Source of the DNA: Embleya sp045207655
GTDB taxonomy: Bacteria; Actinomycetota; Actinomycetes; Streptomycetales; Streptomycetaceae
Length of the DNA: 64,000 nucleotides
Assembly (NCBI RefSeq): GCF_045207655.1
Contig: NZ_CP108784.1
Coordinates: forward strand, 2,790,001 to 2,854,000
Direction of reading: 5' to 3'
Each line of letters starts with the position of its first letter. The stretch's first letter is position 1. Below, in pieces: positions 42,570 through 51,740 of this stretch. The notes under the pieces were generated by a model. That model was not told the origin of the DNA, did no database searches, and saw only the letters and a program-made list of their open reading frames with translations. Both the position numbers and the translations under genes were made by a program.

Positions 42570-43931
42570 TCAGAGCACCGGCAGGTACCGCTTCAGCTCG
42601 AAGGGCGTCACCTGCTGGCGGTACTCCTCCCACTCGTGCCGCTTGTTGCGCAGGAAGAACTCGAAGACGTGCTCGCCGAGGATCTCCGGCAGCAGATCGC
42701 TGCGCTCCATCAGCGCGATCGCCTCGGCCAGGTTCTGCGGCAGCGGCGCGATGCCCAGCGCGCGGCGCTCGGCGTCGGTCAGCGCCCACACGTCGTCCTC
42801 GGCACCGGCGGGCAGCTCGTAGCCCTCCTCGACACCCTTGAGCCCGGCGCCGAGCAGCACCGCATAGGCCAGGTACGGGTTGCACGCCGAGTCGATCTGG
42901 CGCACCTCGATCCGGGTGGACTGGCCCTTGGTGGGCTTGTACATCGGAACCCGCACCAGTGCGGAGCGGTTGTTGTGCCCCCAGCAGATGTACGAGGGGG
43001 CCTCGCCGCCCATCCCCGCGGTGCGCGCCGACGCGCCCCACAGCCGCTTGTACGAGTTGACCCACTGGTTCGTGATCGCGGCCATCTCGCCGGCGTGCTT
43101 GAGCAGGCCCGCGATGAACGAGCGGCCGACCTTGGAGAGCTGGTACTCGGCGCCGGCCTCGTAGAACGCGTTGCGATCGCCCTCGAACAGGGACAGGTGG
43201 GTGTGCATGCCCGAGCCCGGGTGCTCGGAGAACGGCTTGGGCATGAAGGACGCGTGCACGCCCTGCTCCAGCGCGACCTCCTTGACCACCAGGCGGAAGG
43301 TCATGATGTTGTCGGCCGTGCTCAGCGCGTCCGCGTAGCGCAGGTCGATCTCCTGCTGACCCGGCGCACCCTCGTGGTGGCTGAACTCGACCGAGATGCC
43401 CATGTTCTCGAGCATCGTGATCGCCTGGCGGCGGAAGTCCTGGCCGACCGGCTGCGGCGTGTGGTCGAAGTAGCCGCTGTGGTCCACCGGGGTCGGCGGA
43501 CGGCCGTCGACCGGCTTCTCCTTGAAGAGGAAGAACTCGATCTCGGGGTGCGTGTAGAAGGTGAAGCCCTTCTCCGAGGCCCGCTCCAGGGTGCGCTTGA
43601 GCACGTAGCGCGGGTCCGCGAAGGACGGCGAGCCGTCGGGCATCAGGATGTCGCAGAACATCCGTGCGGTACCGGGTGCCTCGGCCCGCCACGGCAGGAT
43701 CTGGAACGTCGCCGGATCCGGCTTCGCCAGCATGTCGGACTCGTGCACCCGGGCGAAGCCCTCGATCGCCGACCCGTCGAAGCCGATGCCCTCGGCGAAC
43801 GCCTGCTCCAACTCGGCCGGTGCCACCGCGACCGACTTCAGGAACCCGAGCACGTCGGTGAACCACAGTCGCACGAACCGGATGTCGCGCTCCTCCAGGG
43901 TGCGAAGCACGAACTCCTGCTGCTTATCCAT
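42570..43931 (-). CDS. glnA2: GlnA2-type glutamine synthetase-like enzyme (gamma-glutamylpolyamine synthetase)
   Basis: 453 residues with all GS segments: FDGSAIEGFARVHESDM, HPEIEFFLF, HHEGAPGQQEIDLRY, MPKPFSEHPGSGMHTH and NNRSALVRVP. The position of the adenylylated tyrosine is W382 (DDVWALTDAERR), so GlnE should not regulate it. Close similarity to Streptomyces coelicolor GlnA2, and the glnE/nadE neighbourhood, point to gamma-glutamylation of polyamines rather than ammonium assimilation; that activity was shown for the coelicolor enzyme and is inferred here. Confidence 0.88.
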   Translation of the reverse strand: MDKQQEFVLRTLEERDIRFVRLWFTDVLGFLKSVAVAPAELEQAFAEGIGFDGSAIEGFARVHESDMLAKPDPATFQILPWRAEAPGTARMFCDILMPDGSPSFADPRYVLKRTLERASEKGFTFYTHPEIEFFLFKEKPVDGRPPTPVDHSGYFDHTPQPVGQDFRRQAITMLENMGISVEFSHHEGAPGQQEIDLRYADALSTADNIMTFRLVVKEVALEQGVHASFMPKPFSEHPGSGMHTHLSLFEGDRNAFYEAGAEYQLSKVGRSFIAGLLKHAGEMAAITNQWVNSYKRLWGASARTAGMGGEAPSYICWGHNNRSALVRVPMYKPTKGQSTRIEVRQIDSACNPYLAYAVLLGAGLKGVEEGYELPAGAEDDVWALTDAERRALGIAPLPQNLAEAIALMERSDLLPEILGEHVFEFFLRNKRHEWEEYRQQVTPFELKRYLPVL

Positions 43932-44400
43932 AATTCCCTATCCTTGCAGGTCGGACGGCCTGTGAGCGATCGGCAGGGCACTGCGGGGCACACGAGTATC
44001 CCGCTTCAGGGTTTCCAGCACATTACGTGCCCTTTGCGTTGTGCCCTTGCTCGCGCACAGGTACCGCCGTGCGCGCGTACGTCCCGTGGTCCTGTACCCG
44101 GAGAACCGCTCGTGGGCGACCTGCGGGATACCTTTTCGCGCGGCATCGCACCCGCCGGGAATCCCGTCGGGCGAGCCGTCGGGGCCCGGTGCTGAACTGC
44201 GCCAAGGGTATCTCCCGGGTGCTCGGGCGCCGAGCCCCGGGTTCGCTCGGGCGTACGCCTTTCGCCCGCCGTTCGCCTGCGGTTTTCCGGCCGGCCGAGC
44301 GCCCGCCATCGATCCCGCGAGCGCGGTGCGCACGGCGCGTCGCCGCACCCCGGACCACTATTCGTCACTTTGACGCCAAGGGTCGGGTACATTGGATCGC
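43932..44400. other. Divergent intergenic region between glnA2 and nadE
   Basis: 469 bp without a gene; overlapping frames are Arg-rich shadows. On the minus strand GTAAT-N6-GAAAC (plus-strand 44011-44026) resembles one half of a GlnR box about 80 bp before glnA2. Its last base differs from consensus and no second half follows, so it is only tentative. Confidence 0.4.
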
Positions 44401-46167
44401 GTGACCCGGATTCGCATCGCCCTCAGCCAGATCAACCCCACGGTCGGCGACCTCGACGGCAACGCCGAACTGGTCGTGGGGCGCACCCGGAAGGCCGCCG
44501 AGCGCGGCGCGTCGCTCGTGGCCTTCCCGGAGATGGCGCTCACCGGATATCCCGTCGAGGACCTGGCACTGCGCTCGTCCTTCGTCGAGGCCTCCCGCCG
44601 CGCGCTGGAGGCGCTCGCCGCCCGACTCGCCGCCGAGGGACTGGGCGAGGTCGCGGTCGTGGTCGGCTATCTGGACCGGTGCGGGGTGTCCACGCCGCGG
44701 CTGGGCCGCCCGGCCGGCGCCCCGCAGAACGCGGTCGCGGTGCTGTACGGCGGCCGGGTCGCGGCCCGCTCGGCCAAGCACCACCTGCCCAACTACGGCG
44801 TGTTCGACGAGTACCGCTACTTCGTCCCGGGCGATCGGCTCCTGGTCACCCGGGTCGGCGGAGTCGACGTCGCGATCGCCGTCTGCGAGGACCTGTGGCA
44901 GGAGGGCGGCCCGGTGGCCGCCGCGCGCGCCGCGCGGGTCGGCCTGTTGTTGTCGATCAACGCGTCACCGTACGAGGTGAGCAAGGACGACTCGCGGCTG
45001 GAGCTGGTCCGCCGCCGCGCCGGCGAGGCGAACTGCGCGCTCGCCTACGTCAACGCCTTCGGCGGCCAGGACGAGTTGGTCTTCGACGGCGACTCGCTGA
45101 TCGTGGACGCCGAGGGGACGGTGCTCTCGCGTGCGGCGCAGTTCCGCGAGGAATTGTTGATCGCCGACCTGGACCTGCCCGAGCGCACCGTGGACGACAG
45201 CGTGTACAGCGCGGGCGACGTGGTGGCCGACGGCCTGACCATCCACCAGGTGATCCTCACCGAGGAGGCCGCGCCGGTGCCCGCGCCCGCCGCCGCGCAC
45301 TCGATCGCGCCGGCCCTGTCCGACGACGCGGAGATCTACCGCGCGCTGGTCACCGGGCTGCGCGACTACGTGGCCAAGAACGGCTTCAAGTCGGTGTTGC
45401 TGGGCCTGTCCGGCGGGATCGACTCGGCCCTGGTCGCCGCGATCGCGGCGGACGCGGTGGGCGGCGGCAACGTGTACGGCGTCTCGATGCCCAGTGGCTA
45501 CTCCTCCGAACACTCCAAGGACGACGCGGCCGACACCGCCGCGCGGATCGGGCTCAACTACCGCCAGGTGCCGATCGCCCCGATGGTCGACGCCTACCTG
45601 GGCGCGCTCGGGCTGACCGGCCTGGCCGAGGAGAACCTCCAGGCCCGGGTGCGCGGCACCACCTTGATGGGGCTGTCCAACCAGGAGGGCCACCTGGTCC
45701 TGGCCACCGGCAACAAGAGCGAGTTGGCCTGCGGCTACTCCACGCTGTACGGCGACGCGGTCGGCGGTTTCGCGCCGATCAAGGACGTGCCCAAGACCGC
45801 GGTGTGGCGGTTGTCGCGCTGGCGCAACGCGGAGGCCGAGCGACTCGGCGAGCCGGCTCCCATCCCGGAGAACTCGATCACCAAGCCGCCGAGCGCCGAG
45901 TTGCGGCCGGGGCAGGTCGACACCGACTCACTGCCGCCGTACGACCTGCTCGACGCCATCCTGGACGGCTACGTCGAGCGGGACATGGGCCGCGACGCGA
46001 TCGTGGCGGCGGGTTTCCGGCCGGAGTTGGTGGACCGGATCCTCAAGCTGGTGGACACGGCCGAGTACAAGCGTCGGCAGTACCCGCCGGGCACCAAGAT
46101 CTCGCTCAAGGCGTTCGGCCGGGACCGGCGGCTGCCGATCACCAGCCGGTGGCTCGAGAGCGGCTGA
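44401..46167 (+). CDS. nadE: Glutamine-dependent NAD+ synthetase
   Basis: 588 residues. The N-terminal nitrilase-type glutaminase domain has its Glu in LVAFPEMALTGYP, Lys in AKHHLPNYGVFDEYRYF, and the catalytic Cys in AVCEDLW. The C-terminal synthetase domain has the PP-loop LLGLSGGIDSALVAAIA and ATGNKSELACGYSTLYGD. It amidates deamido-NAD, the last step of NAD synthesis. The GTG at 44401 is preferred because MTRIRIALSQINPTVGDL aligns with family starts; a TTG nine bases upstream is possible. Confidence 0.96.
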   Translation: MTRIRIALSQINPTVGDLDGNAELVVGRTRKAAERGASLVAFPEMALTGYPVEDLALRSSFVEASRRALEALAARLAAEGLGEVAVVVGYLDRCGVSTPRLGRPAGAPQNAVAVLYGGRVAARSAKHHLPNYGVFDEYRYFVPGDRLLVTRVGGVDVAIAVCEDLWQEGGPVAAARAARVGLLLSINASPYEVSKDDSRLELVRRRAGEANCALAYVNAFGGQDELVFDGDSLIVDAEGTVLSRAAQFREELLIADLDLPERTVDDSVYSAGDVVADGLTIHQVILTEEAAPVPAPAAAHSIAPALSDDAEIYRALVTGLRDYVAKNGFKSVLLGLSGGIDSALVAAIAADAVGGGNVYGVSMPSGYSSEHSKDDAADTAARIGLNYRQVPIAPMVDAYLGALGLTGLAEENLQARVRGTTLMGLSNQEGHLVLATGNKSELACGYSTLYGDAVGGFAPIKDVPKTAVWRLSRWRNAEAERLGEPAPIPENSITKPPSAELRPGQVDTDSLPPYDLLDAILDGYVERDMGRDAIVAAGFRPELVDRILKLVDTAEYKRRQYPPGTKISLKAFGRDRRLPITSRWLESG

Positions 46168-46230
46168 GCACGACCCCGAGAGCGGCCGAGCACGTCCCCA
46201 AGGCACGACCCGAAGAGCCCGACACGGACA

Positions 46231-46269
46231 CGACGAAGGGCCCGACCGATGCGGTCGGGCCCTTCGTCG
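46231..46269. terminator. Hairpin terminator between nadE and the convergent endonuclease-like gene
   Basis: 17-bp perfect stem (46231-46247 with 46253-46269), 5-nt loop. Confidence 0.88.
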
Positions 46270-46300
46270 TGCGAGCGGCTCCGCTCGGTCGCGGATCCGC

Positions 46301-47356
46301 TCAGCTCAGCCGCAGGTCCGCCAGGATCGGCATGTGGTCGCTCGGCGTGCTGCCGAGCACCTTCGCGGCGGCGGCGGCCATGCCCCGGTACATGACGTGG
46401 TCGATCGCGGCCATCGGGAACGACTCGGGCCAGGTGAAGCCCATCCCGGTGCCGGCCGCGTCCTGCGCGTCCGCCAGGAAGCGGGTGACCGGGCGCAGCG
46501 CGCGGTCGTCGGTGGTGCCGTTGAGGTCACCGGCCAGCACCACGTGCGGCGCGGTCTCGACCGCGAGCGACCGGGACAGCCGATCGATCGTTTCGTTGCG
46601 GTCGCCGACGGTGAAGCCGCTCGGGCCGAAGCGCACCGACGCGAGGTGCACGGCGTAGAAGGCCACGTCACCCTTGGGCGTCTTGATCACCGTGCGCAGC
46701 GCGCGGGTGAAGCCCATCCCGACGTCGACCGCCTCGGCCTTGCTCATCGAGAAGTCGGCCGTGGTCCAGACCGCGACCGTGCCCTCGTGCTGCACGTTCG
46801 GGTACCGGCTCTTGAGCACCGCGTCGTACAGCTTCCACGCGCCCTCGGGCAGTTCCTCCAGCGCGATCACGTCGGCGTTCGCGCCGAGCAGCGAGCGGGC
46901 GGTGCCGGCCGGGTCGGGGTTGCTCGCGTTCACGTTGTGGCTGAGCACCCGCATGTCGTGCGGGCCGCCGCCGCGACCGGGCATGAAGAAGCCGCCGAAC
47001 ATGGTCACCCACACCAGGATCGGCAGCATGGTCGCGGCCACCGCGGTCCACGAGCGACGGATCGCCGCGCAGGCCAGCAGCACCGGGACGACCAGGCCCG
47101 CCCAGGGCAGGAAGGTCTCCACGAAGCTGCCCCAGTTGCCCGGGGTGTTGGGCACCATCCGGTGGAACGCGAGCGGGAGGGTGGCCAGCACCGCGAACAC
47201 GGCGATCACTCGGCCGCGGCGCCACGGCGGGGTGCGCCACGTGGCGACCGCACCGTCCCGCACGCCCTGCCACGACCACCGTGACCCTCGCCGAGGACCT
47301 CCGTCGCCGGCCGGCTGCGGCTCGGCTCCGGTGTCCGTCGTGGTGGGCCACGTCAT
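46301..47356 (-). CDS. Membrane endonuclease/exonuclease/phosphatase-family protein
   Basis: 351 residues. A hydrophilic N-terminus is followed by three membrane spans (about residues 50-140). An EEP domain follows: RVLSHNVNASNPD (the N of the active site), DVIALEELPEG (metal-binding Glu), AFYAVHLASV, VLAGDLNGTTDD and the closing PSDHMPILADLRLS with the catalytic Asp-His. The active site would face the outside or the membrane surface. Substrate may be a phosphodiester in nucleic acid, lipid or inositol. ATG 47356 follows AGGAGG, so the 16 upstream codons are left out. Confidence 0.9.
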   Translation of the reverse strand: MTWPTTTDTGAEPQPAGDGGPRRGSRWSWQGVRDGAVATWRTPPWRRGRVIAVFAVLATLPLAFHRMVPNTPGNWGSFVETFLPWAGLVVPVLLACAAIRRSWTAVAATMLPILVWVTMFGGFFMPGRGGGPHDMRVLSHNVNASNPDPAGTARSLLGANADVIALEELPEGAWKLYDAVLKSRYPNVQHEGTVAVWTTADFSMSKAEAVDVGMGFTRALRTVIKTPKGDVAFYAVHLASVRFGPSGFTVGDRNETIDRLSRSLAVETAPHVVLAGDLNGTTDDRALRPVTRFLADAQDAAGTGMGFTWPESFPMAAIDHVMYRGMAAAAAKVLGSTPSDHMPILADLRLS

Positions 47357-47471
47357 GCTGCCTCCTGAAGTCCCAGGCTCGAGTCCCGACTGTGTCCGCG
47401 TCAACGTACGAACAAAACGTCCCCTACGTCGAAACGGACGCCGGAAAGCGGTCGATAGGTTCCCTATGGGC

Positions 47472-48128
47472 TCAGGAGCGAGCGCGAATCCCGCCGAGCA
47501 GCGCGTCCGCGATCTGGCCCGGCAGTTCCGGTTCCAGACTTGCGTTCTCCCGTACCAGCTTGCGTACCAGTATGGGGCCCGTGACCAGGTCCATCAGGAC
47601 CTCCATCGGCAGGTCGGCACGCAGCTCGCCGGAATCCACGCCGCGTTGCAACAGGCCGCGCAGGATCGCCCGGCGTTTCTCCACGACCACCTCGTGATAG
47701 CGCCGGTGCAACTCGGGATGGCTGCGCATCTCACCGGAGAGCATCCCCATCAGCCCGTCGCCGCGCTTGTCCACCGCCTGGAGGCGCATGTGCTCCAGGA
47801 CCAGGATCAGATCCTCGCGCAGCGATCGGCCCTCGAGCACCGCCGGCTTCACCTCGGCGGCCTCGACCGCCGCGACGATCAACGCCTCCTTGCCGGGCCA
47901 GCGGCGGTAGATGGTGGCCTTGCCCACGCCCGCCTCCTGGGCCACGGCCTCGACGGAGATCGCGGCGATGCTGCGGTGCGCGTCCAGCAGGCGCAGGGTG
48001 GCGCCCAGGATCGCCCGTTCGGCTTCCTCGCTGCGCGGCCGACCCCGGCGGGGCTTGTCCGCCGCGCCGGGCTCGGTCGTGCTGTCGGCCAGGGGTTCGG
48101 CCGCTGATGCGGATGTCGCAGGCTGCAT
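47472..48128 (-). CDS. TetR-family repressor of the adjacent MFS pump
   Basis: 218 residues. RRGRPRSEEAERAILGATLRLLDAHRSIAAISVEAVAQEAGVGKATIYRRWPGKEALI is a full TetR HTH, and the TetR_C-type part (VEKRRAILRGLLQRGVDSGELRADLP) follows. Its ATG is one base after the MFS stop, so both genes are one operon. Its likely operator is the palindrome at 49809-49823 upstream of the MFS gene. Confidence 0.93.
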   Translation of the reverse strand: MQPATSASAAEPLADSTTEPGAADKPRRGRPRSEEAERAILGATLRLLDAHRSIAAISVEAVAQEAGVGKATIYRRWPGKEALIVAAVEAAEVKPAVLEGRSLREDLILVLEHMRLQAVDKRGDGLMGMLSGEMRSHPELHRRYHEVVVEKRRAILRGLLQRGVDSGELRADLPMEVLMDLVTGPILVRKLVRENASLEPELPGQIADALLGGIRARS

Positions 48129-48129
48129 G

Positions 48130-49737
48130 TCAGACCTTCGCGGAGCGCGGTTCCTCGGCGGACCGTTCGGTTCGGTCCGCTTCGGGGGCAGTCTGCCCGG
48201 ACTCGCGGCGCGGCATCCACAGGAACACCACGACCGCGCCGATCAGCGCGACCACGGCGGAGCCGATGGAGGCGGCGTGCATGGCGTCGATGAAGCCGTC
48301 CTTGGCCGGGTCCACGAGCGCCGCGCCCTTGTCGCCGAGTCGGCCGGCCACCGCGAGCGTCGCCTCGACCGAGTCGCCGGCCGCGCCCTTGGGCACGTCC
48401 GGCGGGAGCTTGTCCAGGTCGCCGGAGATCCGATCCCGATAGACCGACGAAAGCACCGAGCCCAGGATCGCCACGCCCAGCGCGCCGCCGACCTGACGCA
48501 CGGTGTTGCTGACCGCGGAGCCGGCCCCGGCCTTCTCCCGCGGCAGCGAGGACATGATCGAGTTGGTGGCCGGCGGCATCACGTGCGCCATGCCCGCGCC
48601 CTGGAAGAAGAAGACCACGCACAGGATCCAGATCGGCGAGGTGCGGTCCATGCCCAGGAAGGCCAGGAAGCTCAGGCCCACCAGGAGCATGCCGCCGGTG
48701 GTGACGGCGCGTACGCCGAACCGCTTGACCATCACCGAGCTGCGTGCCGAGAACATCAGCTGCGCGATCGCCAGCGGGAGCAGCAGCAGGCCGGTCTGCA
48801 GCGGGGTGTAGCCGCGCACGCTCTGCAGGTAGAAGGCCATGAAGAAGGTCACGCCCATGAGCGCGAAGAACACCAGGCCGATCGCGCCGGCCGCGGCGGA
48901 GAAGGCCGGGTCGCGGAAGAACTTGACGTCCAGCGCGGGATGGTCGCTGCGCTTCTCGAACCACACGAAGAAGGCGAGGACGACCAGGCCGAGCACGATC
49001 GTGCCGATCACCTCGACGCTGCCCCAGCCCGCGTCGCCGCCCCGGATGATGCCGTAGACCAGCGAGACCAGTCCCGCGATGGACAGCGCGACCCCGATCG
49101 GGTCGAGCCGGCCGGGCCTGGGGTCGCGCGAGTCGGGCACCAGGAGCAACATCGCGACGATGCCGACCAGCACGATCGGAACGTTGATCAGGAAGACCGA
49201 GCCCCACCAGAAGTGGTCGAGCAGCACGCCGCCGGTGATCGGGCCGATCGCGATCGCCAGACCGACCGCGCCGGACCAGATGCCGATCGCCTTGGGCCGC
49301 TCGTGCGGCTCGAAGACGTTGCTGATGATGGACAGTGTGGCCGGCATCACGAACGCGCCGCCGAAGCCCATCACCGCGCGCGCGGTGATCAGTTGCCCGG
49401 GGCTTTGCGAGTAGGCGGAGAGCAGGGACGCGAGGCCGAAGATCACCATGCCGAACAGCAGGGTGCGCTTGCGACCGAAGCGGTCGCCCAGGATGCCGGC
49501 GGTGAACAGCAGGCCGGCGAAGACCAGGGTGTAGGAGTTGATCGCCCACTGGAGCTCGCTCTGGGTGGCGCCCAGGCCCTTCTCCGGGTCGGCGATGGTC
49601 TTGATCGCGACGTTGAGGATCGAGTTGTCCAGGACGACGACCAGCAGGCTGATCACCAGGACGCCGAGGATGGCCCAGCGGCGGCGATGTATGTGCTCGT
49701 CGACCGTGCGTATGGGAGGAACGTTCGCTGAAGTCAC
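48130..49737 (-). CDS. MFS drug efflux transporter, DHA2 (14-span) family
   Basis: 535 residues. VVVLDNSILNVAIKTIAD, LFTAGILGDRFGRKRTLLFG (motif A), VMGFGGAFVMPATLSIISNVF (motif B) and GIWSGAVGLAIAIGPITGGVLLDHFWWGSVFLINVPI (motif C) are clear. A large extracytoplasmic loop (RISGDLDKLPPDVPKGAAGD) precedes the last span, as in actinobacterial drug pumps. I placed the start at GTG 49737; the open frame to 49830 would run over the palindromic operator and its possible -35 box. Operon with the TetR gene. Confidence 0.93.
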   Translation of the reverse strand: MTSANVPPIRTVDEHIHRRRWAILGVLVISLLVVVLDNSILNVAIKTIADPEKGLGATQSELQWAINSYTLVFAGLLFTAGILGDRFGRKRTLLFGMVIFGLASLLSAYSQSPGQLITARAVMGFGGAFVMPATLSIISNVFEPHERPKAIGIWSGAVGLAIAIGPITGGVLLDHFWWGSVFLINVPIVLVGIVAMLLLVPDSRDPRPGRLDPIGVALSIAGLVSLVYGIIRGGDAGWGSVEVIGTIVLGLVVLAFFVWFEKRSDHPALDVKFFRDPAFSAAAGAIGLVFFALMGVTFFMAFYLQSVRGYTPLQTGLLLLPLAIAQLMFSARSSVMVKRFGVRAVTTGGMLLVGLSFLAFLGMDRTSPIWILCVVFFFQGAGMAHVMPPATNSIMSSLPREKAGAGSAVSNTVRQVGGALGVAILGSVLSSVYRDRISGDLDKLPPDVPKGAAGDSVEATLAVAGRLGDKGAALVDPAKDGFIDAMHAASIGSAVVALIGAVVVFLWMPRRESGQTAPEADRTERSAEEPRSAKV

Positions 49738-49808
49738 GGGTGAAGCTCGATTCGTCGAACATGTGGGACCGGTTCGGGTTGCCTCACAGGCTAGGGCCAA
49801 TTTACGAA

Positions 49809-49823
49809 ACGAGAACGTCTCGT
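49809..49823. promoter_or_regulatory. Palindromic operator upstream of the MFS-TetR operon
   Basis: ACGAGA-ACG-TCTCGT, 6-bp perfect arms. On the minus strand it lies between TTGCAA (possible -35) and CGTAAA (possible -10), spaced about 17 bp, ideal for repression by the operon's own TetR protein. The promoter elements are tentative. Confidence 0.6.
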
Positions 49824-49984
49824 ATTGCAAAACCTCGGCAAATGCCGGGTCCGATGATCACTCGACGATCACCCGGCGGTCACCCGGAATCCGGCGTCCG
49901 ACTCCCCTGTTGTCCTGTTACGGCGCGTGTCACCATGGCGTTGTCCGGGGACGCCGTCCGAGCGCCTCGAGTCGGGAGAACACC

Positions 49985-50866
49985 ATGTCCAGCAACACAT
50001 CCGCGCAGCCGATAGCCGCTTCGGGCGAGGGTCCGGGACTGACCCTGTACGGCGGCGAGGGGACCGGGCGCCGGGTCACCGTGCGCGACCTCGCCCGCGC
50101 CAAGCGAGCCGGCGAGCGCTGGCCGATGCTCACCGCGTACGACGCGATGATCGCCTCCGTATTCGACGACGCGGGCATTCCGGTGCTCCTGGTCGGCGAC
50201 TCGGCGGGCAACAACCACCTCGGCTACGAGAACACCGTGCCGGTCACCATGGACCAGTTGGTGATGCTCACCGGCGCGGTCGTGCGCGGCACCAAGCGCG
50301 CGCTGATCGTGGCCGACCTGCCGTTCGGCTCGTACCAGGAGTCCCCCGAGCAGGCCCTGCGCAACGGCGTGCGGCTGCTCAAGGAGGCCGGCGCCGGCGC
50401 GGTCAAGCTCGAGGGCGGACAGCGCTCGGCCCGTCAGGTCGAGGCGCTGGTCGCGGCGGGCGTACCGGTGATGGCCCACCTCGGGCTCACCCCGCAGTCG
50501 GTGCACGCCTTCGGCGGCTACCGCGTGCAGGGTCGGGACGCGGAGAGCGCCGAGCAGTTGCTCGCGGACGCCAAGACGATGCAGGCCGCGGGCGCGTTCG
50601 CGGTGGTCCTGGAGTGTGTGCCGGAGGACCTGGCCGCGCGCGTGACCGAGCAGTTGGAGATCCCCACCATCGGCATCGGCGCGGGTGTGCGGTGTGACGC
50701 GCAGGTGCTGGTGTGGACCGACATGGCCGGCATGACCACCGGCCACACCGCCAAGTTCGTCAAGCAGTACGTCGACCTGCGCGCCGTGCTCGGCGACGCG
50801 GCCAAGGCGTTCGCGGGCGACGTGGTCGGCGGCGCCTACCCGGGTCCGGAGCACACGTTCCACTGA
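49985..50866 (+). CDS. panB: 3-methyl-2-oxobutanoate hydroxymethyltransferase
   Basis: First step of pantothenate synthesis, adding a hydroxymethyl group from methylene-tetrahydrofolate; 293 residues. Signatures: MLTAYDAMIASVFDDAGIPVLLVGDSAGNNHLGY, VADLPFGSY, KLEGG, MAHLGLTPQSVHAFGGY, and ECVPEDLAARVTE followed by IPTIGIGAGVRCDAQVLVWTDMAG. Metal-binding Asp and catalytic Glu are present. A slightly long N-terminal extension of about 25 residues precedes the core. Followed by its own terminator. Confidence 0.96.
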   Translation: MSSNTSAQPIAASGEGPGLTLYGGEGTGRRVTVRDLARAKRAGERWPMLTAYDAMIASVFDDAGIPVLLVGDSAGNNHLGYENTVPVTMDQLVMLTGAVVRGTKRALIVADLPFGSYQESPEQALRNGVRLLKEAGAGAVKLEGGQRSARQVEALVAAGVPVMAHLGLTPQSVHAFGGYRVQGRDAESAEQLLADAKTMQAAGAFAVVLECVPEDLAARVTEQLEIPTIGIGAGVRCDAQVLVWTDMAGMTTGHTAKFVKQYVDLRAVLGDAAKAFAGDVVGGAYPGPEHTFH

Positions 50867-50875
50867 GTATCGGGT

Positions 50876-50911
50876 GGGGCCGTACGATCGAACTCCCGGT
50901 CGTACGGCCCC
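50876..50911 (+). terminator. Terminator of panB
   Basis: 12-bp perfect stem (50876-50887 with 50900-50911), 12-nt loop, then TTT, nine bases after the panB stop. Confidence 0.88.
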
Positions 50912-50933
50912 TTTCCCGCACCTGGAGCAGTTC

Positions 50934-51740
50934 GTGACGCACCCCTACGGAGACTACGGCCGCCGCCCCGCGGCCGGCTCGCTGCGCCACGTGCGACCGA
51001 GCCCGCTCTTCCTCGCGATAGTCGCGGTCTGCGCCGCCTCGACCTGGTACACGTGGCACGACGACGGCTCCTCCGAGGCGGCCACCCGCACCGGCGTGTT
51101 CCTGCTGGTGATGTCCGGCTGGCTGGTGTCGTTGTGCCTGCACGAGTTCGCGCACGCGTTCGCCGCACTGCGCTCGGGCGACGACAGCGTGGTGGGCAAG
51201 GGCTATCTGACCCTGGACCCGCTCAAGTACAGCGATCCGCTGTTGTCCTTCGTCCTGCCGACGATCTTCGTGCTGCTCGGCGGCATCCCGCTCAGCGGCG
51301 GCGCGGTCTACCTGGACCGCTCGGCGATCCGCGGCCGGGTGCGCAACAGCATGGTGTCGGCGGTCGGACCGCTGACCAACGCGGTGCTGGCGATCGTGCT
51401 CGCGCTGGTGTTGTCCTCCGGCGCGGTGGACGGCGCGAGCCCGACCTTCGTCGCCGCGTTCTCGTTCCTGATCCAGCTCCAGGTGATCGCGGCGGTGCTC
51501 AACCTGCTGCCGGTGCCGGGCCTGGACGGCTACGGCGTGATCGAGCCCTGGCTGCCGTACGACTTCCGGCGGGCCATCGCGCCGTACGCGCCGTACGCGA
51601 TCCTGTTCCTGTTCGCGCTGTTGTGGTCGCCGTCGGTCAACGGCTGGTTCTACGACGTGATCGACCACGTCACCGACGCGCTGGACGTGTCGCCGTACCT
51701 GGCGAGCGACGGCTACCGGTTGTTCCGCTTCTGGTCCTGA
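50934..51740 (+). CDS. Site-2 protease (M50) family membrane protein
   Basis: 268 residues, about six spans. Zinc motif HEFAH (H70, E71, H74) lies in the second hydrophobic segment, and NLLPVPGLDG (190-199) supplies the third ligand, Asp. No PDZ domain between them, so it is the compact Rip3/SREBP-type class that cleaves within the membrane, with unknown substrate. GTG 50934 follows GGAG. The 3' end overlaps the convergent AI-2E gene by 28 bp. Confidence 0.92.
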   Translation: MTHPYGDYGRRPAAGSLRHVRPSPLFLAIVAVCAASTWYTWHDDGSSEAATRTGVFLLVMSGWLVSLCLHEFAHAFAALRSGDDSVVGKGYLTLDPLKYSDPLLSFVLPTIFVLLGGIPLSGGAVYLDRSAIRGRVRNSMVSAVGPLTNAVLAIVLALVLSSGAVDGASPTFVAAFSFLIQLQVIAAVLNLLPVPGLDGYGVIEPWLPYDFRRAIAPYAPYAILFLFALLWSPSVNGWFYDVIDHVTDALDVSPYLASDGYRLFRFWS

